This document shows positions 25,001 through 32,428 of a DNA stretch of 35,386 nt, one piece after another. Below the pieces are notes generated by a model, which saw only the letters and a program-made list of their open reading frames with translations, ran no database searches and was not told where the DNA came from. A program made the position numbers and the translations under genes. The stretch's first letter is position 1. Each line of letters starts with the position of its first letter. Origin of the DNA: Latescibacteria bacterium UBA6620. GTDB lineage: Bacteria; Latescibacterota; UBA2968. Where the stretch lies: the NCBI GenBank assembly GCA_002433075.1, contig DJHM01000039.1:62810-98195 (forward strand). Reading direction: 5' to 3'.

Positions 25001-26158
25001 TTGCAGGATCCCTTGATTACCACCGCAGAGGGACTGGATCGGGCGGTGGACGAAGGCCGAAGTGGAGGCGTGATCGGACTGGATACAGAGTTCGTCTGGG
25101 AACGCACCTATTACCCGCGTCTGGGACTGATCCAGCTTGCGACGGGAGTGGGTCAATGCTATCTGATCGACACGCTCGCCGTTCCTGATCTTGCGTCGCT
25201 GGGTTCGTTGCTGTCCGATCGGGCGGTCGTGAAGGTCCTGCACGACGCACCTCAGGACCTTACGATCCTGAAGCGCGCAACGGGCGGAAACCCGGTAAAT
25301 GTGTTCGACACCCGGGTCGCCGCTGGCTTCTGTGGGTACCGGGCCTCCCTTTCGTTGCAGGAATTGCTGAAAGCGATGATGGACGTGATGCTCGACAAGT
25401 CTGAAACTCGAACCGATTGGGTGAAGCGGCCACTGTCGAGCCGGCAGATCGATTACGCGATCGACGATGTGCGCTATCTCATTGAACTTCGTGAACGTAT
25501 CACGGAGCTTGCGATTCGTCTTGGCCGAGAAGACTGGCTGGTCGAGGAACTGTCGCTTCTGGATCGAGGAGAACTCTACGAGGAGCGCCACCCGAATGAC
25601 CAATACCTGCGAGTCAAGGGGCTGGGTCGCGTTCCCTCGAGAGATCTGGGCGCACTGCGCGCGATTACGGCCTGGCGTGAAGAGCACGCGCGCAAGACCG
25701 ATGTCCCACGTCGACACGTCATGCAGGACGAGGCCCTAGTCCGGCTGGCTCGACTTCGCCCACGACGAACAGGCTCCCTGTCATCGATCCGAGGGTTGCC
25801 ATCCGGATTCGCAGATCGATACGGGGCCGAGATGATCGACGCACTGAAGGAAGGAGACCAGGCCGGGGTGTCGAAAGGCCCTCGCCCCCGACCGCCCTCA
25901 CCTGAGGAAGAAGTGCGAACGGAGTTCGCGCTGGCCTACGTCAGGGGCAAGTCGCTGAAGGAAGGTATTGACCCGGCTCTGGTCGGGTCACGGAACGAAG
26001 TACGAGAAGTCGTGCTGGATAACGAGGGATCCGATGGGCTTCTGTCGGGCTGGCGGCGTGCGTTCGTCGGTGACGAGTTGATTCGTGTCTTGAGAGGTGA
26101 GCGATCCCTCCGGCTGGATACGAAGACAGGATTACCGCTCGTCGTCGAAAATACCTGA
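25001..26158 (+). CDS. rnd: Ribonuclease D
   Basis: This 3'-5' exoribonuclease takes part in tRNA 3'-end maturation. Its DEDDy exonuclease domain shows D28 and E30 (GLDTEFVWERTYYPR), D86 (LHDAPQDLTIL) and the pair Y152/D156 (DYAIDDVRYL). An HRDC domain follows (from about residue 212, VPSRDLGALRAITAWREEHA), and a second HRDC-like region extends to the end. I prefer TTG 25001, with GGAGG exactly 5 nt upstream, because RNase D proteins start near this point. The frame is open back to 24902, with ATG 24932 and GTG 24958 as alternatives. A TATATT box at 24963-24968 would make those two unlikely. It diverges from the sulfatase operon. Confidence 0.92.
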   Translation: MQDPLITTAEGLDRAVDEGRSGGVIGLDTEFVWERTYYPRLGLIQLATGVGQCYLIDTLAVPDLASLGSLLSDRAVVKVLHDAPQDLTILKRATGGNPVNVFDTRVAAGFCGYRASLSLQELLKAMMDVMLDKSETRTDWVKRPLSSRQIDYAIDDVRYLIELRERITELAIRLGREDWLVEELSLLDRGELYEERHPNDQYLRVKGLGRVPSRDLGALRAITAWREEHARKTDVPRRHVMQDEALVRLARLRPRRTGSLSSIRGLPSGFADRYGAEMIDALKEGDQAGVSKGPRPRPPSPEEEVRTEFALAYVRGKSLKEGIDPALVGSRNEVREVVLDNEGSDGLLSGWRRAFVGDELIRVLRGERSLRLDTKTGLPLVVENT

Positions 26159-26161
26159 ATC

Positions 26162-27217
26162 TCAGTGGAAGTCTTCCTGTGACGCCCGTTGCTGGATCTC
26201 GTCCTCTGCGGCAGTTCTTTGTTTGGCGTTGCGGATGGGGGTCACGTACACTCCGGGGCTGGGTTTGGGGTAGAGGATTCGGGTGGCTCCAGCTTCTCGA
26301 ACCGCTGCAATCACCGGCTCCGGGTCCTCGGTCAGCGCAATGATTGTACCCCCGCCGCCGGCGCCTGAGAGTTTCGCACCGAGCGCGCCTCCGGCCAGGG
26401 CTGCACGGATCAACCTCTCGTTTTCAGGTCCCGATCCTCCCATGTCCCGTTGGATATGATGGTTCTCGATCATCAATCCTCCGAGTTCCTCCCAATCTTC
26501 CGCGAGCATTGCCCGCTTTCCCATCCGTGCCAGATGGCTGATCCGGTTGTAGTTGCGCACCACTTCCCGGTCTCCCTCGAGCCAGCGTTCGCGGATCGGT
26601 TTGTGAACCGTGGCCGAACTCCGCTGCACACCGGTATTGGCGAGCACGAACGGGAAAGATGATAGATAGGGTGTCAGGGATTCCATCGTCGTATACGGTT
26701 CCTCACCGAACGATCGATAGAATTGTTTCTCCCGGAAATCCATGTAGTTGATGCCGCCGAACGTGCACATGTAGGGGTCCTGGTAGCCGCACAGGACGAG
26801 ATAGTGGAGTTCGATGTGTCTGGCCATCTCGGCGCGGTAGTAGAGGTTATGATCTCGGCCCTGGAAGGCCAGTACCGCGCTCAGAATCGAAACGATCATG
26901 GCCGATGAACTCGACAAGCCCGCTCCGAAAGGGACGTTACACCCCCACGTAAGACTGAACTTCGCGTCCGAAAGCTCGAGGAAGTCGCAGACCGCCTTGG
27001 CTACATCGAAGTAGCCGCCGTCGAGTTCCAGATGACTCTCATCTTGAACGACGTAAGTTTCTCCGGCAACGTTGAAGGTGAGCTTTCCGGCGGGCTCGAT
27101 CAGGACAGCCGCCCTCTCCTGGGTGGAACAGGAGACCACGCTCCCACCGTACATGTCGGTCGGGTTTCCGATAATGCCGGCGCGACCTGGCGCCGTGCAG
27201 AAAAAGACTCCGGACAT
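26162..27217 (-). CDS. GHMP-family sugar kinase (glucuronokinase-like)
   Basis: The 351-aa kinase has the N-terminal CTAPGRAGIIGNPTDMYGG, the GHMP phosphate loop NVPFGAGLSSSSAM (about 94-107) and the C-terminal motif GAKLSGAGGGGTIIAL. The GNPTD segment replaces the GEHTD of galactokinases and looks more like plant glucuronokinase or galacturonokinase. ATG 27217 follows the galU stop by 2 nt, so the two are translationally coupled. It would make a sugar-1-phosphate that GalU can turn into a UDP-sugar. Heptose-7-phosphate kinase or mevalonate-type kinase are alternatives I consider less likely. It converges with rnd, with 3 nt between stops. Confidence 0.82.
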   Translation of the reverse strand: MSGVFFCTAPGRAGIIGNPTDMYGGSVVSCSTQERAAVLIEPAGKLTFNVAGETYVVQDESHLELDGGYFDVAKAVCDFLELSDAKFSLTWGCNVPFGAGLSSSSAMIVSILSAVLAFQGRDHNLYYRAEMARHIELHYLVLCGYQDPYMCTFGGINYMDFREKQFYRSFGEEPYTTMESLTPYLSSFPFVLANTGVQRSSATVHKPIRERWLEGDREVVRNYNRISHLARMGKRAMLAEDWEELGGLMIENHHIQRDMGGSGPENERLIRAALAGGALGAKLSGAGGGGTIIALTEDPEPVIAAVREAGATRILYPKPSPGVYVTPIRNAKQRTAAEDEIQQRASQEDFH

Positions 27218-27219
27218 GT

Positions 27220-28122
27220 TCAGAAGGAGCGCAGACGCTGCTGGAAGTACTGTCTGATGCGGTAACCGTATTGCTGGTCGGAGATGGCGAAGTCGATAAA
27301 GGCCCGATAATAGCTTTCGGGGTTCCCGATGTCGTAGCGATGTTCGTCCTTCTTGAGACGGATGCAACGGACCGTATGTCCCATCTTGATGAGAATGCGA
27401 ATCGCATCGGTCAGCTGGATTTCGCCCTGGTAGCCAGGTGAGGTTCTTTCGAGTGCTGAGAAGATTTCCGAGCTGAAGATGTAACGCCCGGCGACTGCCA
27501 GTCGGCTGGGGGCGTCCGAGGGGGAGGGTTTCTCCACGATCCCGTCAATTTCGAAATCCGTTCGCCCCCGGCCCACGGGGTGTACGATTCCGTATTGATT
27601 GACCTCGTCCTCCTCGACTTCGACGACGGCGATCGTACAAGCGGCGTCCTTCGCTTCGTGGGATTTGATCATCCGCCTGACGAGTCCCGCGTGGTTTCCA
27701 GAGCGAATGATCGTATCGCCGAGAGCGACGACGAAGTGTTCCTCGGAGACGAAATCGTGCGCCATCGCGATCGCTGCACCCAGCCCTCCCGGCGTCTGTC
27801 GGTCCTTCGGAATGATCTGCCGGGTATAGAAGAAACGGGTGTTCTCATCGTAGCCCGATCCGTTGAAGAGGCGCTCCTCCCCGGCCTGTGAAAGATGGGC
27901 CAACAGCTCGGGGTCTCGGTCGAAGTGATCCTCGATGGACCGCTTGTCCCTCCCCGTGATGAACATGATTTTCTCCAGTCCCTGATCGATCATCTCCTCG
28001 ACGACGTACTGAACGACCGGTTTCCTTCCAACGGGCAGCATTTCTTTGGGTTGGGATTTTGTTGCAGGGAGGAGGCGGGTCCCCAATCCTGCGACGGGTA
28101 TGACGACTTTTTCAATGCTCAT
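27220..28122 (-). CDS. galU: UTP--glucose-1-phosphate uridylyltransferase
   Basis: The 300-aa GalU contains the nucleotidyltransferase signature PVAGLGTRLLPATKSQPKEM at the N-terminus, with PGGLGAAIAMAHDF for nucleotide binding and GIVEKPSPSDAPSRLAVAGR for sugar and metal binding. It makes UDP-glucose from UTP and glucose-1-phosphate; relaxed homologues also accept other sugar-1-phosphates. ATG 28122 has AGGA 7 nt upstream. It is first in a two-gene unit with the GHMP kinase. The C-terminal tail (YGYRIRQYFQQRLRSF) is somewhat longer than the core fold. Confidence 0.93.
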   Translation of the reverse strand: MSIEKVVIPVAGLGTRLLPATKSQPKEMLPVGRKPVVQYVVEEMIDQGLEKIMFITGRDKRSIEDHFDRDPELLAHLSQAGEERLFNGSGYDENTRFFYTRQIIPKDRQTPGGLGAAIAMAHDFVSEEHFVVALGDTIIRSGNHAGLVRRMIKSHEAKDAACTIAVVEVEEDEVNQYGIVHPVGRGRTDFEIDGIVEKPSPSDAPSRLAVAGRYIFSSEIFSALERTSPGYQGEIQLTDAIRILIKMGHTVRCIRLKKDEHRYDIGNPESYYRAFIDFAISDQQYGYRIRQYFQQRLRSF

Positions 28123-28181
28123 GCGGCCATCCTGTAGGAGTACTACGGTTCCAATCGGCTGGGGAGAGGCGGTCGGGTATC

Positions 28182-28210
28182 TTGACAGGTAGAGGCGTAA
28201 GTCTTATCCT
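28182..28210 (+). promoter_or_regulatory. Promoter of fliL
   Basis: TTGACA (28182-28187), 17 nt, TATCCT (28205-28210). Transcription from about 28217 would leave a ~75-nt leader before the TTG start of fliL. Confidence 0.65.
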
Positions 28211-28233
28211 GTAAAGGACTTAGAGTTCTTAAA

Positions 28234-28262
28234 ATAATAGGATTGGCCACCTCCCAAGGCAA
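28234..28262 (-). promoter_or_regulatory. Probable promoter of galU, facing the fliL promoter
   Basis: On the minus strand TTGCCT (28262-28257), 17 nt, TATTAT (28239-28234). Its start site near 28227 would lie just downstream of the fliL start, so each polymerase must cross the other promoter. Confidence 0.5.
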
Positions 28263-28291
28263 GGTCAAATTCCAAAAACGGAGCCCATCCT

Positions 28292-28837
28292 TTGGCCGAG
28301 GAAGAAGAAGCTGCTGAAGATCCGGAAGGCGATCTAACTCCTGAGGACAGCGGACCCTCCCGATTGCCCCAGTTCATCGTACTGATTATGGTGATCCTGC
28401 TGGGGCAGGCCGCGGTCGGCTACGTGCTGATTACGCGCGTCTATTACCCGGGACTGATGGGCGAAGTCGAAGACGAAGAAATGGTCGAAAACCCGGATCA
28501 ACGACCCGTTTTCGAGATCGACCAGCCCAACCTGTTTCCCCTCGAGGAAATGATCCTGAATCCTCCGGATGACGAGGGCATCCGATTCCTGAGCGCGGCC
28601 GTGACCCTCGAATTCGACACGCCAGAGACCCTGGTGGAACTCGAATCGGGTCCGTTGGGTGCCCAGATTCACGATCTCATTCTGGCCAAGCTTTCGCAGA
28701 CGCCTTTCAAGTCGATGGACGAGGCGGAGGAACGAGCGGCGCTCAAACTGCGGTTGCGTGACGAGGTGAACGCCGCCGCCCTGGTCGAGTCGGGAGAGGT
28801 CATTCAGGTCTACTTCGAGCGCTTCATTCTGCAGTAG
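28292..28837 (+). CDS. fliL: FliL-like flagellar basal-body-associated protein
   Basis: The 181-aa protein has an acidic cytoplasmic N-terminus (AEEEEAAEDPEGD), one membrane segment (about residues 26-46, FIVLIMVILLGQAAVGYVLI) and a periplasmic domain of FliL type: PLEEMILNPPDDEGIRFLSA, VTLEFDTPETLVELE and the end VIQVYFERFILQ. FliL surrounds the stator and aids motor output; the fold is related to stomatin/SPFH domains. Start TTG 28292 has GGAG 8 nt upstream; no better ATG exists. No other flagellar gene is in the window. It ends in TAG. Confidence 0.85.
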   Translation: MAEEEEAAEDPEGDLTPEDSGPSRLPQFIVLIMVILLGQAAVGYVLITRVYYPGLMGEVEDEEMVENPDQRPVFEIDQPNLFPLEEMILNPPDDEGIRFLSAAVTLEFDTPETLVELESGPLGAQIHDLILAKLSQTPFKSMDEAEERAALKLRLRDEVNAAALVESGEVIQVYFERFILQ

Positions 28838-28862
28838 CCAGCCGTCGACATCGAATAAGAAA

Positions 28863-28895
28863 AACGGGCAGGCCCTCGTGGAGGACCTGCCCGTT
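28863..28895 (-). terminator. Terminator between fliL and trxA
   Basis: AACGGGCAGG (28863-28872) and CCTGCCCGTT (28886-28895) form a 10-bp stem with a 13-nt loop. On the minus strand it is followed by five Ts, serving trxA. It may also stop fliL transcripts from the other side, with a weaker T-run (CCTTTGT). Confidence 0.85.
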
Positions 28896-28914
28896 CCTTT
28901 GTCTGTTCGTCCGA

Positions 28915-29253
28915 CTACGCAGCTGCGGGTTCGAGAATTTCCTGAACCTTGTCTTCGAGCTGCTTTTTAGGCACCGAGCCCACGATCTGCTCCGCCACCT
29001 TACCGTCCTTGAAGAGCAGAAGGGTGGGAATGCTGCGGATGTCGAACTCTGCAGCCAGCTGCTGCTGTGCGTCGACGTCGACCTTACCCACCTTGAGCTT
29101 GCCGTCATACTGAGTGGCCAGATCTTCGACGACGGGTGCGATGGCCAGACACGGGCCACACCACTTCGCCCAGAAGTCGACGAGGGCGGGGACATCGGCG
29201 TCGATCACTTCGCTTTGAAAGTTCTCTTTTGTGAGTTCCAACGCGGCAGACAT
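28915..29253 (-). CDS. trxA: Thioredoxin
   Basis: The 112-aa thioredoxin has the redox motif W-C32-G-P-C35 (DFWAKWCGPCLAIAPVVED), the cis-proline loop SIPTLLLFKDG and normal length. It reduces protein disulfides in the cytoplasm. ATG 29253 is preceded by AGGTGGTGA. It has its own promoter (29323-29351) and terminator, so it is a single-gene unit. A short Ala-rich tail ends the protein. Confidence 0.97.
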   Translation of the reverse strand: MSAALELTKENFQSEVIDADVPALVDFWAKWCGPCLAIAPVVEDLATQYDGKLKVGKVDVDAQQQLAAEFDIRSIPTLLLFKDGKVAEQIVGSVPKKQLEDKVQEILEPAAA

Positions 29254-29322
29254 GAAGTCACCACCTTTCTATTGTTTTAGAGGACTTCGCTCTTTCCAAC
29301 GCTCCAAGTCCAAGGAAATTTC

Positions 29323-29351
29323 AATCTACCGGTCGCCCGCTGCGCTGTCAA
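29323..29351 (-). promoter_or_regulatory. Promoter of trxA
   Basis: On the minus strand TTGACA (29351-29346), 17 nt, TAGATT (29328-29323), about 70 nt before the trxA ATG. The same hexamers and spacing occur at 34384-34412. Confidence 0.7.
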
Positions 29352-29364
29352 GGTAGGGCCCCGT

Positions 29365-30393
29365 TCAGCGCTTGCAGAGCTCCACGACGGTTCGGGACAA
29401 AGTGACGTAAGGTGTTCTCGATCGGGATTTTAGGCGATCATCCGTTTGTAGCAAAGAGTCGTAAGCCCGCCAGAGGAACGATTCGGACAGATGTTCCGCC
29501 TGCTCGACGTACTTTTCCACCGTAAAGGGGGAGACTTTAAGCTTCGACGCGTAATCTTTTCGGGGGAGGTTGCTGTCGAGTAGCCAGCGGGTCTTGCGCA
29601 GATGGCCGAAGTGACGGACGAGCATGGCCAGGGCCCAGACGGGGTGATCGCCCTGCTCGACCAGCCGCTGCAGAATGCCAAGCGCTCGTGCGCCCTCCGC
29701 CCTTCCAACCGCATCGACGAAATCGAAGACGGAGGCATCCCGCGAGGCCCCCACGATCCAGGCGACATCCTCAGCCTTTATAGTCTCTTGGTCGCCGGTG
29801 TGGATGTCGAGCTTTTCCAGCTCGTTCGCCAGCTCCCTGGGTCGGGGCCCGAGGGAAAGAGCCAGGAGATGAACAGCCTCGGGCTCGATCTGCTTGCCGA
29901 TCTTCCCGGCCCGGTCCGTGATCCATCGAGGGAGCTCATTTTCGTAGGGCAGCCGGAATTCCACCTCGATGGCAGATTTCTTCAGCTCCTGGAAGAACTT
30001 CCGCCTGCCGTCGATCTTGTCCGCGGTGAAAACGAGGACCGTCGACTCAACTGGGCTGGAGACCACTGGGAGGAACCCTCGGGCGGCTGCCTCAGCCACC
30101 TCTTCGATCCGCCTGATGATGACGACGCGTCGTTCGGCCATCATAGGGAATGCCGTGATCCGGTTGACGGCATCACCGACGTCGAGATCTGCACCGATGA
30201 GGAGATCGTAATTGAACGTCCGCGTACTTTCATCGAGGACGGACGACGTGATCTTATCGACGAGTTCTTCGCGCTCGTAATCGTCGGGCCCGTGGAGAAG
30301 ATAGACGGGGGCAGCCCTACCTTCGGCCAGCTGTTGGCGTAGCCACGTGGCGTCGGTTTTCTTTTTTCGCTTTGCGGGTTTTCGTCTGGCCAT
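29365..30393 (-). CDS. holA: DNA polymerase III delta subunit
   Basis: The 342-aa clamp-loader delta subunit opens the beta clamp during replication. It shows APVYLLHGPDDYEREELVDK near residue 28, the clamp-contact region VVIIRRIEEVAE and the AAA+ collar domain in the C-terminal third (VEQGDHPVWALAMLVRHFGH). As usual for delta, no functional Walker motifs are present. The N-terminus carries an extra basic stretch (ARRKPAKRKKK). It lies 56 nt behind the MBL hydrolase gene in the same direction and may belong to that operon. Confidence 0.9.
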   Translation of the reverse strand: MARRKPAKRKKKTDATWLRQQLAEGRAAPVYLLHGPDDYEREELVDKITSSVLDESTRTFNYDLLIGADLDVGDAVNRITAFPMMAERRVVIIRRIEEVAEAAARGFLPVVSSPVESTVLVFTADKIDGRRKFFQELKKSAIEVEFRLPYENELPRWITDRAGKIGKQIEPEAVHLLALSLGPRPRELANELEKLDIHTGDQETIKAEDVAWIVGASRDASVFDFVDAVGRAEGARALGILQRLVEQGDHPVWALAMLVRHFGHLRKTRWLLDSNLPRKDYASKLKVSPFTVEKYVEQAEHLSESFLWRAYDSLLQTDDRLKSRSRTPYVTLSRTVVELCKR

Positions 30394-30449
30394 GCAGGTC
30401 GCCTACATCCGTAGATGAATCGGGTGTGGATGGTTCGGCGGGGGAGGGA

Positions 30450-31178
30450 TCAGTGCGTGTAGCTGACGTGGCGACGGGCCCAGGAAAAGCCCGCTTCCTC
30501 GGCTTCGGTCTGGAAGTCGACCCAGTTGTCGCCGTAGTGCATCAGGGAGATTTTGTTTCGGAGTTCCTCGGGGAGCGTCATGAGCTCCGCCAGGCCCGTG
30601 TGGATGCCGCCTTCGAAGAACTGGACTTCGTGGTAGATGACATCGGCGCTGGACCCGTGCTCGGAAACCATGTCCGGGTCGAACCGTGTGTCCCCGGAGA
30701 AGTATACCCGGTCGTCGATCACCAACCCGCAGCAGAACTTATCCGTGACGTGGTTGGTTGGGACAACCCGGAACGAAACGCCTTCGATTTCGAACGTGTC
30801 CTGCACGACGACGATGTCGAAGTAATCCTCGAGACCGTGGGCACCGGCGGCCTCATCCTGCAACCCATTTCGGAGCGAACCTTCCCATAGCTGATCCGCC
30901 AGGGGAGCGGGTAAATTCAGCTTGGGTTTGCGCTCGCCGGCGACATAACGGTTGAAGAACGCGCACTCTTCCAGGCCGCCTATATGGTCGGCGTGGGTGT
31001 GGGTGATGAACAGATGGTCGATGTCGCCGAAATTTCGTCCCTGATCGCGGAGGCTTCGGGCCGCAGTGAACCCGCAGTCGATCAGGATATTGCTGTTGAT
31101 GCAGAGGTTGTTGTGATAGTCGGTCTTGGTGAAGAAGCTGCCGACACCTAAGAACTGGAGTTCCATTTTTCCGGCCAT
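30450..31178 (-). CDS. MBL-fold metallo-hydrolase, RNase Z-like
   Basis: The 242-aa protein has the motif THTHADHIGG (HxHxDH), the bridging Asp in VYFSGDTRFD and a late His in LMHYGDNW. The fold and opening MELQFLGVGSFF resemble RNase Z/ElaC and phosphodiesterase or cyclic-nucleotide hydrolases. It is short for RNase Z and lacks an obvious flexible arm, so true tRNA 3' processing is uncertain. ATG 31178 starts 3 nt after the 55-aa ORF stop. In-frame ATG 31166 (MELQF) is the alternative. It belongs to the purM operon. Confidence 0.85.
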   Translation of the reverse strand: MAGKMELQFLGVGSFFTKTDYHNNLCINSNILIDCGFTAARSLRDQGRNFGDIDHLFITHTHADHIGGLEECAFFNRYVAGERKPKLNLPAPLADQLWEGSLRNGLQDEAAGAHGLEDYFDIVVVQDTFEIEGVSFRVVPTNHVTDKFCCGLVIDDRVYFSGDTRFDPDMVSEHGSSADVIYHEVQFFEGGIHTGLAELMTLPEELRNKISLMHYGDNWVDFQTEAEEAGFSWARRHVSYTH

Positions 31179-31181
31179 CGG

Positions 31182-31349
31182 CTAGGAGTGAAGGTCCCGG
31201 AAGTCGGCATCCTGGACTCGATCTGGATCGATCCCCCCTGCGTTTTCCTCGGGCTCGTGGCCTCTACCGCGGGAAGGCGCAAGGAGGCGACGGATCGAGT
31301 TGATGAGCAGGACACTGCCCAGACCTATCAGGAACGCGCGAAACAACAT
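31182..31349 (-). CDS. 55-residue single-pass membrane protein
   Basis: This small ORF overlaps the purM stop by one base (TGATG: purM TGA 31351-31349, its ATG 31349-31347), with GAGG just upstream, and ends in TAG 31184-31182, 3 nt before the next gene. It begins with a membrane segment (MLFRAFLIGLGSVLLINSIR) followed by basic Arg residues and an acidic tail ending DADFRDLHS. Tight coupling on both sides makes a real gene likely. The shape resembles DUF4834-like small membrane proteins. Function unknown. Confidence 0.7.
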   Translation of the reverse strand: MLFRAFLIGLGSVLLINSIRRLLAPSRGRGHEPEENAGGIDPDRVQDADFRDLHS

Positions 31350-32407
31350 CAATCCTCGAAGTGAACCTGCGAATCACCTGCACGCGGGATCGCTTCTCCG
31401 AGCACGCGTGCGTCTTCGCCTGATGCGATGAGCCTTCCGACGGCTCCGTCCGCCTGGTCCCTGGGGACGAACAGCGCAAAACCGATTCCCATGTTGAAGT
31501 CCTGGAACATTTCGGATTCGGGGATCTCGCCGATGTTCTGTAGAAGCTGAAAAAGTGGAGGCACTTCCCAGCTGTCGCGGCGAATGTTGACCGAAACCTC
31601 TTCGGGCAGGGATCGCGGTACGTTGTCGATCAAGCCGCCACCGGTGATGTGCGCCATACCTGTGACTTCGACGTCCTCCAGAAGATCCAGAACCGGCGCG
31701 ACGTAAGAACGGTGAGGGGCGAGAAGCGCCTTGCCGACGGTGGCGCCTAACTCATCGAGGTGGCTGTCGGTTGTGTAGCTAGCGGTCTCGAAGAGCAGCT
31801 TTCTTGCGAGCGAGTAGCCATTCGTGTGAAGCCCGTCGGAGGCGATGCCGATCAAGACCTGACCGGGCCGAACTCGATCGCCAGTCACGATCTTTTCCCG
31901 ATCGACCATGCCGACGATGGTACCGGCCAGATCGTATTCGCCAGGTGCATAGAAGCCCGGCATCTCCGCCATCTCACCACCCAGAAGCGCGCACCCACAG
32001 CTCTTGCAGCCATTGGCCACACCGGCGATCACGGCTTCCGCGACGTCCCCTTCGTGCTCTCCCATAGCAAGGTAGTCGAGGAAGAAAAGCGGACGTGCGC
32101 CCTGGACGAGAATGTCGTTCGCGCAATGTGAGACGAGATCGGCGCCGACAGTGTCGTGAACGCCGGTGATAAAGGCGATCTTGAGCTTGGTCCCCACGCC
32201 ATCGGTGCTGGCGACGAGGACGGGATCTTGGTAGTCTCCCCAAGGTGCCGCGAAGAGGCCGCCAAACCCGCCCACATTGGTAAGCACCTCCGGGCCGAAC
32301 GTGTCTTTGACGAGATCGCCGATACGTCGCTTGGTGCGATTGGCGCTCTCTATGTCGACCCCTGCCCAGGCATAGGCGTTTTGCTCAGCCACGGTGGCTC
32401 CGGCCAT
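31349..32407 (-). CDS. purM: Phosphoribosylformylglycinamidine cyclo-ligase (AIR synthetase)
   Basis: PurM closes the imidazole ring in purine synthesis (FGAM + ATP to AIR). The 352-aa protein shows the AIRS motifs STDGVGTKLKIAF, DILVQGARPLFFLDYLAMG, ALLGGEMAEMPGFY and the C-terminal MAHITGGGLIDNVPR. ATG 32407 gives five extra residues. GTG 32392 has GGAG exactly 5 nt upstream and would begin AEQNAYAWAGVD, closer to relatives, so it may be the true start. It lies 21 nt behind the DUF2225-GGDEF gene and is coupled to the 55-aa ORF. Confidence 0.95.
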   Translation of the reverse strand: MAGATVAEQNAYAWAGVDIESANRTKRRIGDLVKDTFGPEVLTNVGGFGGLFAAPWGDYQDPVLVASTDGVGTKLKIAFITGVHDTVGADLVSHCANDILVQGARPLFFLDYLAMGEHEGDVAEAVIAGVANGCKSCGCALLGGEMAEMPGFYAPGEYDLAGTIVGMVDREKIVTGDRVRPGQVLIGIASDGLHTNGYSLARKLLFETASYTTDSHLDELGATVGKALLAPHRSYVAPVLDLLEDVEVTGMAHITGGGLIDNVPRSLPEEVSVNIRRDSWEVPPLFQLLQNIGEIPESEMFQDFNMGIGFALFVPRDQADGAVGRLIASGEDARVLGEAIPRAGDSQVHFED

Positions 32408-32428
32408 GCGAGATGTCTTTGGAGATTG

